Assembly: GCA_000940995.1 (NCBI GenBank)
Contig: CP005973.1
Span: forward strand, 1,798,001-1,862,000
Reading direction: 5' to 3'
Source of the DNA: Photobacterium gaetbulicola Gung47
GTDB taxonomy: Bacteria; Pseudomonadota; Gammaproteobacteria; Enterobacterales; Vibrionaceae
Length of the DNA: 64,000 nt
Part shown: one piece after another, positions 26,258 through 34,900 of the stretch
Position numbering within the stretch: the first letter of the stretch is position 1
How the letters are laid out: every line of letters begins with the position of its first letter
Program-made: the position numbers and the translations under genes
The notes under the pieces: model-generated
Databases searched by the model: none
Told to the model about the DNA's origin: nothing
What the model saw: the letters and a program-made list of their open reading frames with translations, nothing else

Positions 26258-27229
26258 ATGACAGCATTTTCAGAGTTCATTAAACACGTTGGCCGCGGGG
26301 AAAAGGGCCGTCGGCCACTTACCCAGGAAGAAGCACGAGAAGCACTAGATATGTACCTCGACGGCAAAGCCGAATTACTTCAACTTGCCACGTTACTTAT
26401 GCTGCAGCGCGTGCGCTGCGAAACCAGTGAAGAAGCGGCTGGCTACATCCAATCATTGCGCGGCCGTATTTCACCTAAGTGGCATGAGCTGGACATTGAT
26501 GTCGACTGGCCTTGCTTTGCAGGCAAGCGCCGTCAGCCGCCTTGGCTATTGCTAGCAGCCAAACTGCTTGCAAAGAACGGTATCCGTGTAATGCTGAGCG
26601 GCCATATGGCTGTCGATGCCATCAAATACCAGGTAGAAAGTGCCTGTCCAGCGCTGAATATCCAGCAAGCCGAAACACCCGATGACGCAAGGCGGATCCT
26701 GGCCGAGGATAATATCTGTTATATTCCGCTTTCGAGCTACTGCGAGCCGTTGATCGATCTGCTGGCACTGCGCAACTTGGTCGGGCTGCGGACCCCGCTC
26801 AATACCGTGGCCCGGGCCCTCAACCCGACTGCAGCACCGTATTCAATCCACGGGATTTTCCACCAGGGCTATGAACAACTCCACGCCGAAGCGGCGCAGT
26901 TGGTGGGAGACAAGAACATGGTCGCCTTCAAGGGAGAAGGCGGGGAGAGTGAGCGTAGCCCGCGCACTGCCTGCCGCTTGTCCGGCGTTAGCCAGGGGCA
27001 ATTGTTCACCGAAGAATGGCCAACCTACTTGGAGGGGGCGTCGGGCAAGCATGGTGAGATCAGCGGCGAGTTCTTGCAAACGATCTGGCTGGGGGATGCC
27101 GACAACCATTACGGTGAATGTGCCGTCATTTCCACCCTGGCCATCGTGCTCAAAATGATGGGGATCTGCAGCGAGCAAGAACAGGCGCTGTCGATGGCAC
27201 GCGAATGGTGGGAGAAGCGCTTGAGCTAA
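26258..27229 (+). CDS. ybiB: TrpD2/YbiB family protein (anthranilate phosphoribosyltransferase-like)
   Basis: 323 aa. The N-terminal helical domain (about 1-70; LTQEEAREALDMYLDGKAEL) and the phosphoribosyltransferase-like C-terminal domain are as in TrpD. However, the PRPP loop is altered (VMLSGHMAVDA in place of the GTGGD glycine-rich loop), which is the mark of YbiB/TrpD2. Characterised YbiB dimers bind nucleic acid rather than act in tryptophan synthesis. Neighbours give no tryptophan context, consistent with that. Confidence 0.85.
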   Translation: MTAFSEFIKHVGRGEKGRRPLTQEEAREALDMYLDGKAELLQLATLLMLQRVRCETSEEAAGYIQSLRGRISPKWHELDIDVDWPCFAGKRRQPPWLLLAAKLLAKNGIRVMLSGHMAVDAIKYQVESACPALNIQQAETPDDARRILAEDNICYIPLSSYCEPLIDLLALRNLVGLRTPLNTVARALNPTAAPYSIHGIFHQGYEQLHAEAAQLVGDKNMVAFKGEGGESERSPRTACRLSGVSQGQLFTEEWPTYLEGASGKHGEISGEFLQTIWLGDADNHYGECAVISTLAIVLKMMGICSEQEQALSMAREWWEKRLS

Positions 27230-27327
27230 CATATCCTCAATTAACCTGCATAACTGATAACCACATTTGGTCGTCGAATAGAGGTAAATTATCCGCATTC
27301 CCAACCTCTTGCCACGAGACAGAATGT

Positions 27328-27696
27328 ATGAAAACCCTGAGACTACCAAGTGTCATCTTCAGCCTGCTGCTAGGTTCAATAGCAACCGCGGGGGCCTCTG
27401 CAAACACTCTGGCTACGGTTACCTCCGCCGGTCAGCTCCACGGTGTGCTGGACTCATGCCAGTTCTTTGAAACCCTGCCGAAAATGACGCTTCAGCGTGT
27501 CAGCGACTATTTAATTCAAACCACGCTCACAACCAATAACACTGAACATCATGTCGCCTGGGTGGAGGCAAGGGTTGAGGGAAGGCAATATGCAGACCGG
27601 CTGTACTCTGCTAACAGCAGCCTTCATGATGCTAAGTGCAACGGGATCGTAGAATCATTCTGGAACGGGACTTTACCGACCATAAACAGGGGCTAA
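27328..27696 (+). CDS. small secreted protein of unknown function (122 aa)
   Basis: The start ATG at 27328 opens a signal peptide (MKTLRLPSVIFSLLLGSIAT, cleavage after ASA). The mature part (NTLATVTSAGQL through FWNGTLPTINRG) has two Cys that could pair. An in-frame extension to 27118 overlaps ybiB and is ignored. The stop codon lies inside the loop of a strong hairpin (27686-27707). I do not recognise a family. It converges with the chemoreceptor gene. Confidence 0.65.
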   Translation: MKTLRLPSVIFSLLLGSIATAGASANTLATVTSAGQLHGVLDSCQFFETLPKMTLQRVSDYLIQTTLTTNNTEHHVAWVEARVEGRQYADRLYSANSSLHDAKCNGIVESFWNGTLPTINRG

Positions 27697-27707
27697 GCAG
27701 CCCCTGT
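27686..27707 (+). terminator. hairpin overlapping the stop codon; shared by convergent genes
   Basis: ACAGGGGC-TAAGCA-GCCCCTGT, a perfect 8-bp stem whose loop contains the TAA stop of the secreted-protein gene. No long T-run on either side. Confidence 0.6.
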
Positions 27708-27730
27708 CTGTGACTTTCGGCTCATCGTGA

Positions 27731-29737
27731 CTAGCCTGTGGTACGGATATGGAACTTGTCGACTTCGGATGACAGTTCACCCATGCGCTGCCTGATCAAG
27801 TCCATCTCGTCATGGATATCGGCAATCGCCTGCATGGTATTCCCGGCAAGCTCGAGCAAACCATCAACATCGGCATCGACACTCTGCGCGGTTTGAGATT
27901 GCTGGCTAGCCGCCGTGGCGATACCCGTATTGAACTCGGCGATTTCATTCACGCTGCCGATCAGCCCTTCGACCAAGGATTTGGCTTCGAACACCACATC
28001 TTGAGTTTCCACTGTCGCCTCTCGGCTTTGCTGCATATTGGTATAGGAGTCTTTGGCATTTTGCGTGATGCCATCAAGTAACAGACGAATATCTTCGGTA
28101 GACTTTTTGCTGCGCTGAGCCAAGGTTCTCACCTCGTCAGCAACGACGGCAAAGCCCCGCCCTTGCTCGCCGGCCCTTGCCGCCTCTATCGCTGCATTCA
28201 AGGCTAACAGATTAGTTTGCTCAGAAATGGCGTTGATAGTATCGAGGATAACCGTCACCCCAGCCATTTGCTGCTCGAGATTTTCAATGCACAGATAGGT
28301 TTCATTGACACTGTCCAGCAGACGCGCCGTCGTCTGCTGCGACTGCTCACTTTGGGCATAGCTTGACTCGGCACTCTCACGGGCCAATTCGGTACTGCGC
28401 TGCGCCTCGTTGGTGATTCCCGCCACTTGCTCACTGGTTTGTGCCATTTCGGTCATGGCCGTCGCGATACTGTCACAACGTGTATGGGTTTGCTGACTGT
28501 CCGTTCTGGCCAGCGCAATCAACTTCACCATCTCCGCCATTTCTTGTTGGGTTTGGTTAGCCACACCGTGAGCCTTGTTGAGGGTATCGCAAACGCTCTC
28601 CGATAACCTATCGAGCTTTTTGCCAATTTCGCCAATTTCATCGTCGCTGCTATCAGCCAAGCGAATCGTCAGATCTTTACTCGCAGCCATCGTCGATAGC
28701 TTGTCTGAAAAGGCGGAGACCCGACGAGTTAAGCGTTTTAGCGACACAATGGTAAACACTATCAGCGGTACAACGACCAACATAATAATGCCGGCAAAAA
28801 ACCACAGCTGATTCGAGACCTGTTGTTGTTCAAACTTTACCGCGGCCGTTAACTCAGCGGTCATCTGGTCTCGCAAACCTTTGACCAGGGCAATTCTGTC
28901 GGTAGCCAGCCCAAACCAACTCGGTGCCGCCGGTCCTTCTACTGCTGACAATGACGCTTTCTGAGCAAGAAATTGCTGCTGGATCGCCATCACCTGCTGC
29001 CAAGTCGATGAACGCATAATGGCTTCGAGTTGCTGTCGATGTTGACCACTGAGCAGTAAACCGGCCTGCCGAATCGCATAGGCCTCATCATTGATATACT
29101 CCTGAATTTGCGCATACCGATCGAGGCTAGACTGCTTGCTGGCAAACACCCCGTTGAGCGCCCCACGAGCCATCCCCGCCTGCTCTTTGGTAACAAGCAA
29201 CTGCAGCAAGCCTTGCAGCTCCTGCTTGAGGTCCGCATTACTGATTTGGGCCAACAATATCGAGAGGTTATCCAAGGCCAGGCGGTTCACATTGGAGTAA
29301 TACGCAAACGGTGAGTCAACCAAACGTAGACTGTCGACCTGTTGGCGGATCCCTTGCCGTTTATCCAGCTCAGAACGAACCGCCGCCAATAACGGGTCGA
29401 CAGACTGACGGCTAAGATGCAATGGTGCAAAAGCCAACAATGCCTGATAAGCCTTGTCTGCCTGGATTCTTTGCTGCCTCAAAGCCTCCACCTGTGGCCC
29501 CTGCCCTTTGGCTCCGATCACCCCTGCGGTTAAACCTCGTTCAACCGCAAACTGGTGGGCAACCTCATCGTATAAATGGAATAACGCAACCGTTTCTTGA
29601 GCAACATCAGCTTGCGTACGTTCATCCATTAACTGGTGAGTTTGCCACCCTATCACCGACACCAGCAAAAAAGTGGGAATAATGAAGGTAATGAGCAAGG
29701 TTTGGCGTATGGTCAAGGACTTGAGCGGACTGATCAT
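27731..29737 (-). CDS. methyl-accepting chemotaxis protein with nitrate/nitrite-sensing (NIT) domain
   Basis: 668 aa. TM1 (about 12-32) is followed by a periplasmic NIT domain (about 50-300), whose hallmarks VERGLTAGVIG and KEQAGMARGALNGVFA are present. TM2 (about 312-336), HAMP and the cytoplasmic signalling domain follow. The kinase-control hairpin tip reads NLLALNAAIEAARAGEQGRG, typical of a full-length receptor. It should feed nitrate/nitrite or related ligand signals to CheA/CheW. The gene stands alone; a perfect 22-nt dyad lies about 83 nt upstream of its start. Confidence 0.93.
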   Translation of the reverse strand: MISPLKSLTIRQTLLITFIIPTFLLVSVIGWQTHQLMDERTQADVAQETVALFHLYDEVAHQFAVERGLTAGVIGAKGQGPQVEALRQQRIQADKAYQALLAFAPLHLSRQSVDPLLAAVRSELDKRQGIRQQVDSLRLVDSPFAYYSNVNRLALDNLSILLAQISNADLKQELQGLLQLLVTKEQAGMARGALNGVFASKQSSLDRYAQIQEYINDEAYAIRQAGLLLSGQHRQQLEAIMRSSTWQQVMAIQQQFLAQKASLSAVEGPAAPSWFGLATDRIALVKGLRDQMTAELTAAVKFEQQQVSNQLWFFAGIIMLVVVPLIVFTIVSLKRLTRRVSAFSDKLSTMAASKDLTIRLADSSDDEIGEIGKKLDRLSESVCDTLNKAHGVANQTQQEMAEMVKLIALARTDSQQTHTRCDSIATAMTEMAQTSEQVAGITNEAQRSTELARESAESSYAQSEQSQQTTARLLDSVNETYLCIENLEQQMAGVTVILDTINAISEQTNLLALNAAIEAARAGEQGRGFAVVADEVRTLAQRSKKSTEDIRLLLDGITQNAKDSYTNMQQSREATVETQDVVFEAKSLVEGLIGSVNEIAEFNTGIATAASQQSQTAQSVDADVDGLLELAGNTMQAIADIHDEMDLIRQRMGELSSEVDKFHIRTTG

Positions 29738-29819
29738 GGTTAACCTCTTGATATATGCAATTCCTTTTACATATTTACATTAGCAAAAAGACATCAAAAT
29801 ATCCGGTAACCCTATCACG

Positions 29820-29841
29820 ATTACTTTGTCATCAAAGTAAT
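29820..29841. promoter_or_regulatory. perfect dyad upstream of the chemoreceptor gene
   Basis: ATTACTTTG-TCAT-CAAAGTAAT: two 9-bp arms around a 4-nt spacer, in the 255-nt gap between the chemoreceptor start (29737) and the ammonia-lyase stop (29993). No T-run follows in either direction, so an operator is more likely than a terminator. The regulator is unknown. Confidence 0.5.
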
Positions 29842-29992
29842 AACCACACACCACCTATTGCACTGAAATATCGTCTCCATTTCATATCATCTGCACAAAT
29901 CGATAGACAATCCTCCCCCCCCACAACACATCGAGCATCTCTGCCCGATGCTTTATTAGCTTCAATGAATAGCAAAATCGTATAACACTTAT

Positions 29993-31540
29993 CTAGTTAT
30001 ACATTTTCCAGTTCTGCTGCTGTATTTTGCCAACAAATAAGCGGAGTTCTTGCTCTAATGGCCGATCTTCATTGACAACTTCAAAATCCTTACGAACTGA
30101 CTTGACCATTGCCTGCAAGGCAGGACTAATTTGATCTTGTTCGAGCTCCCCTTGTCGCTTCCGAAGCTCTATTGCTTGTGTTGCTGCCAGCAACGATGCT
30201 GAGGCTACTTGTTCAGTCAGCTCAAGTACTCGAAGACAGTCTCGGGAAGCGATGGTCCCCATACTGACTTTATCCTGGTTATGGCACTCGGTTGATCGCG
30301 AGAAGACACTGGCAGGCATAGTGTGCTTTAGCGCTTCTGCTGTCCACGCTGATATACCAATTTGTACCGCTTTGAAGCCATGGTTGATCGGCTTACGACT
30401 TCCTGTTGACCCTGTTAGGTTGAACGGAAGCCCATTATTAAACTTGTAGTCCATCAGCTGAGCCATTTGTCTATCAAGTAGATCAGCTATGTTAGCAATA
30501 ACAGTCTTTAGCGTATCCATCGCAAGAGCTATGTGTCCTCCATAGAAATGGCCACCATGCAGCACGCACTCATTGTCGCCATCAATAATTGGATTGTCGT
30601 TAGCGCTGTTGAGCTCATTTTCAATCAGTTGACGAAGCCAAGGGAGGGAATCCTGCAACGTGCCAATAACATGAGGAGCACACCGCAAAGAATAGCGGTC
30701 TTGAAGGCGATCGCTATTGCGTGGAGGACGATTAGCCTGTAAATCATCACGCAGCCAGCTTGCAATTTGCTGCTGACCAGGGTGAGGTTTAACGGCAAAC
30801 AAGGCTTTGTCAAAATGGAAGTCATTGCCCTGCATGGCAACAGAAACCATGGCCGTGATCCTGGTAGAGATTTGCGCCAAGTATTCTGCGCGTTTAAATG
30901 CAAGGCAAGCTAGTGCTGTCATGACTGAAGTGCCATTCATCAAAGCTAGCCCCTCTTTGGGTTTAAGTTTAATCGGCGAGATACCGAGCTGGCTGTATAC
31001 ATCTGCTGTTGGCTTGATTTCCCCTTTATAGATCACTTCCCGCTCGCCAATAAGTGAGGCGGCCAAATAAGATAGAGGGGTAAGATCACCACTCGCCCCG
31101 ACAGAGCCTTCCTGTGGTATGCGTGGAGCAATATCATGATTGATTAAGGTAACGATTTGCTGCAAAAGCTCTAAACTCACCCCTGACACGCCCTGAGACA
31201 GCGAACACAAACGAGTCGCCAACACAGCACGTGCTTGTTGGTGATCCAAGTTATCACCCAACCCACAACCATGAAAACGGGTAAGGTGCAGTGGTAATTC
31301 ATCGACAAGCTCCGTTGGAATCGCAACAGTACAGGAATCGCCATAGCCTGTCGTTACTCCGTATATCACTCCCTCATCTTCTAGTAATCGCTCGAGAAAA
31401 GCCGTTCCACGTTGAATTTTACTCGTAAATTCAGCGGTATCATTTAACCTTACTGAAGCGCCACCAGCGATGTCTGTAACGTCCTCGATTGTCAGACGTC
31501 CTGCACCGAAACATATAGAGTCTCGAATATTTTCTGTCAT
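29993..31540 (-). CDS. MIO-dependent aromatic amino acid ammonia-lyase or aminomutase (HAL/TAL family)
   Basis: 515 aa from the ATG at 31540 (GGAAT upstream; an ATG at 31561 adds seven residues). The Ala-Ser-Gly triad that forms the MIO electrophile is in GSVGASGDLTPLSYLA (residues 149-151). The catalytic Tyr is in YGVTTGYGD (61). The substrate-selectivity pair in TRFHGCGLG is Phe89-His90, unlike His-Leu of tyrosine lyases, Phe-Leu of phenylalanine lyases or Ser-His of histidine lyase. It lies at the downstream end of the NRPS cluster, same strand, 441 nt after the reductase module. It may make a cinnamate-type acyl group or a beta-amino acid for the peptide; that is inference. No hutU/I/G genes are near, arguing against histidine catabolism. 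Confidence 0.85.
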   Translation of the reverse strand: MTENIRDSICFGAGRLTIEDVTDIAGGASVRLNDTAEFTSKIQRGTAFLERLLEDEGVIYGVTTGYGDSCTVAIPTELVDELPLHLTRFHGCGLGDNLDHQQARAVLATRLCSLSQGVSGVSLELLQQIVTLINHDIAPRIPQEGSVGASGDLTPLSYLAASLIGEREVIYKGEIKPTADVYSQLGISPIKLKPKEGLALMNGTSVMTALACLAFKRAEYLAQISTRITAMVSVAMQGNDFHFDKALFAVKPHPGQQQIASWLRDDLQANRPPRNSDRLQDRYSLRCAPHVIGTLQDSLPWLRQLIENELNSANDNPIIDGDNECVLHGGHFYGGHIALAMDTLKTVIANIADLLDRQMAQLMDYKFNNGLPFNLTGSTGSRKPINHGFKAVQIGISAWTAEALKHTMPASVFSRSTECHNQDKVSMGTIASRDCLRVLELTEQVASASLLAATQAIELRKRQGELEQDQISPALQAMVKSVRKDFEVVNEDRPLEQELRLFVGKIQQQNWKMYN

Positions 31541-31981
31541 GTTGCTATTCCATATAACCATTTAAAAAAAGAGGTATCAATATCACTATTGACCATATTC
31601 ATATTCTACTTGCTGTTTAAATATTGGTATAACTTCTGCGAGCTAATTTCCGAGTCATATCTCTTTAATTACATATAACAATTCAACTATAAGATTTAAT
31701 TTTCGACATATATCTAAAACATGAAAAATAGAGTTGCAAATTTAAGCAAAAACTCATATCGCCACCAATAAAAAACTATAAAAACAAACGCTAAAAGAAA
31801 AGCCACAATAAAATATATAACCATCGCAATGCAATTAACCCGCCTATATCTATAGACGGATTAATCTTGAACGCAGTAGTGTGACATTACCATCAAGTTA
31901 AATAAAAAGAGATAGTTGCATAGAGATAATATATTTTCTCATTCTCTTATTTCTGGCATCAGAAAAATAACGCCTCTACCT
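31541..31981. other. 441-nt non-coding interval between NRPS-4 and the ammonia-lyase gene
   Basis: AT-rich and without a reading frame. It contains an imperfect palindrome (31840-31859) and a short stem TTTCTG-GCAT-CAGAAA near 31950 that is too weak to call a terminator. The length suggests the ammonia-lyase has its own promoter. Confidence 0.6.
31840..31859. promoter_or_regulatory. candidate operator palindrome upstream of the ammonia-lyase gene
   Basis: CCGCCTATA-TC-TATAGACGG: 9-bp arms with one mismatch, about 300 nt upstream of the ammonia-lyase start. The form is that of a dimeric regulator site; nothing in the window identifies the regulator. Confidence 0.35.
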
Positions 31982-34900
31982 TCATCCCTGTTTAAAATCC
32001 ACCTCTAGCTTCGATAAGTACTGTTTGCAGTAGGCTTCACCCAGCACCGAAAAGTGCACCCCTTTCTCTGCCATTATCGTCTCTGTATAATCCTGACAAA
32101 TATCGAAATACGTTTCAGGAACTTTCTTTATCGAACGAAGTGACTTAGCAACTTGCTTAAGGATCAGCAAATATGGCGAAATAGGTAACGGGTTATCACT
32201 TTTTGTCCTTGACTCAACTCGTTCAATCCAGTTATCAAAAGGATAAGTATGTAACCTGTTTGGGCTATAGCTGAGTATTTCGTTCCAGCCCAAGGTATGC
32301 CTCCCTATCAAGTGAAAGTTTTGTGGTTTTCTGCTCAGCAACATACTCAATGAAATAATTGCCTTCGCCGCAAGATTAACTGGAATCATCCGCTCATTGG
32401 TTTCATCCTGCGGATACCCTCCTAAATCTATACAACTCTTAATATAACGGGCAACAACATCATTTTGCGAACATGCTCCAGTTTTACTATCAGCCGCCAC
32501 CCGCCCCAAGCGAAATATATGACAAGGCAAACCTTGCTTTCTGGCATGATCCACCAGCCCTTCTGCAACCCACTTGCTGGCTCTATAACCAAAGTCTTTA
32601 GTATGTTTTTCATCACCAATAGGTTCGCACTCTGTTATCAACCTCGGTTGCTCCGTCGGCATAAATATTCCTGTCGTCGAAATATAGCTAAACAACTTAA
32701 CCTTTGACTGGGAGGCCAAACGCAACAGCGACTGCGTACTGTCAACATTGGCCTGTTTGAGCTCAGAATACGGCATGATGTGGTTTACTTGTGCACCATT
32801 ATGAATAATCCATTCGGTTCCCGTTGCCAGGGCATCCCACTGTCCTTTATCCAGCCCCAGATCCGGCTCACAAAGATCAGCCGGAATAGCCACAATACGG
32901 TGGTGGAAATCGGTCTGCCATAAGCCGTAACTAGCCATATTTTCCACAAGCCTATTAAACCCTTGCTTCGCATCTGGCGCCCTGACCAAACAGTAAACCT
33001 TAAGACCCGGGTTATGGCTTAACAGCTCATCTAAAATAAACGCACCGACAAAGCCCGTCCCCCCGGTCAGCAACACGCGAATTATTTTTTTGTTGTCGAA
33101 ATGCCTATTTAACTGCTCCAGCCTTTCTGAAATATCCTCAAGATGCAACGGTGGCGAAGAGGTGGTAACCAAGTGTATCTCTTGGTCGAAATCTAGCCAG
33201 CGCTGTTCCTGCTCACTGGTGTTTCTCTCCAGCCGAAGCGCCAAACCCTGAATCGTAGGCGATTCAAATAAATCTCGAATTGATAGCTCGACTGAAAGTT
33301 GATCTTTTATTCTGGCAATAAGTTTGACCCCAAGGAGAGAATGTCCTCCAAGCTCAAAAAAACTGCTATCGGTACTAATACGGTCAACCTTGAGCAAAGA
33401 TTGCCATATTTCGAGCATTAGCTGCTCTATGTCATTTTTAGGCGCTGTAATTACTTTTTCCGAGGTATGCTGGAAATCAGGTTCGGGCAATTTGCTCTTA
33501 TCCAACTTTCCAAGGACTGTAAGAGGAATACTGTCAATGAATAGTAACTGTGCTGGCTGCATATAGTCCGGTAATTCTGACTTTATTTGTTGCCACAAAT
33601 CCTGCTTGACTTGTTCACTCTTATTGCTGAGCCTTGGTTCAAGAACGATATATGCAAACAAGAGTTTTCCACTACCCGGATAATCATTGGCCAGCACCCG
33701 CGTTTGGACAACGCCCGGATGCTGAAGAATAACCGCCTCAATTTCAGACGGTTCAATTCTAAAACCCCGGATTTTAATTTGATCATCTACCCTGCCCCAA
33801 TATTCAATATCACCGCTATCGAGCAATCGGGCTTTATCGCCAGTGCAATATAGTCGCTCTGCCAAACCCGGCAATATCTCGCAATTAATGAATGCTTCAG
33901 TGCTACCTGCATTATTGATATATCCAGGACTTACTGCCGGACCTGCAATGCATAACTCTCCAACCGCTCCCTGAGGAACCAGTCTGCGTTCGCTATCCAA
34001 TATATAGCACCGGTGGCTTCCCAGTGGCTGTCCAATTGGAACCGCCGTGCCTTCCAGCCAGTTTTTGGTGTCATAGGCCGTCGCAATGATGGTTGTCTCC
34101 GTTGGACCATAGGTATTCAGCAATTGGATGGATTCTCCAATGTATTTTTTCCAGTGTGACAGCCGACTGGCTGTCAGGGCTTCCCCCCCAAGGATAATCA
34201 GGCGTAAGGAGTTACTAACCGCAATGCTGCTATCACTAATATCAGCGCTTAAACTATTCCACACCGCCGTCGGTAAGCCGGCAATAGTAATACGATATTG
34301 ATCAACAAACTCATTGAAATGCTGCCAATCTGCCAACACCAAATCGTCCCTATACACTACGGCTGCACCATGAACCAATGCCATGAAATGCTCCTCGACG
34401 CAGGCATCAAAGCTAAATGACGAGGTCTGCAAGATACGGTCCTCAGGCATGACCTGATAGTGATGCTGTGCCGCAAGGCAATAGCTTATTAAATTTCCGT
34501 GACTTATCCTTACTCCTTTGGGCTTGCCCGTGGTCCCGGAAGTATAATTGACGTAGGCGAAGTCCGCTTCGGATATTTCAGCAGGCGAGACCTCACTCGG
34601 CTGCCCCTGAAGCATTTCTTTAGTACTTGCTAGATCAAGTAGTAAGTAGCCAGAACATGGTATCAAAGTACTTTCCCAGCACAACAACATGTCAGTCTGG
34701 CTATCTTCCAGCAAATACTGCTGGCGAGATACCGGCAATGCCGGGTCGATCGGCAGGTAGGCGGCACCGCTCTTTATCACTGCCAGAATGGCCACCGACA
34801 TATCCAGTGAACGAGGCAAGCTGATTGCTACCAGGCTCCCTTTCCCGATATGCTGTAATCTCAGCCACCCTGCCAGTTGGTTTGCCCGACTAACAAGTTC

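Noticed and set aside
27118..27327. Longer start for the secreted protein at 27328
   Set aside because: It would overlap ybiB in another frame and bury the signal peptide in the middle of the protein.
29993..31540. Naming the MIO enzyme hutH
   Set aside because: No hutU, hutI or hutG neighbours and the Ser-His pair of histidase is Phe-His; its place beside the NRPS genes fits a biosynthetic enzyme better.
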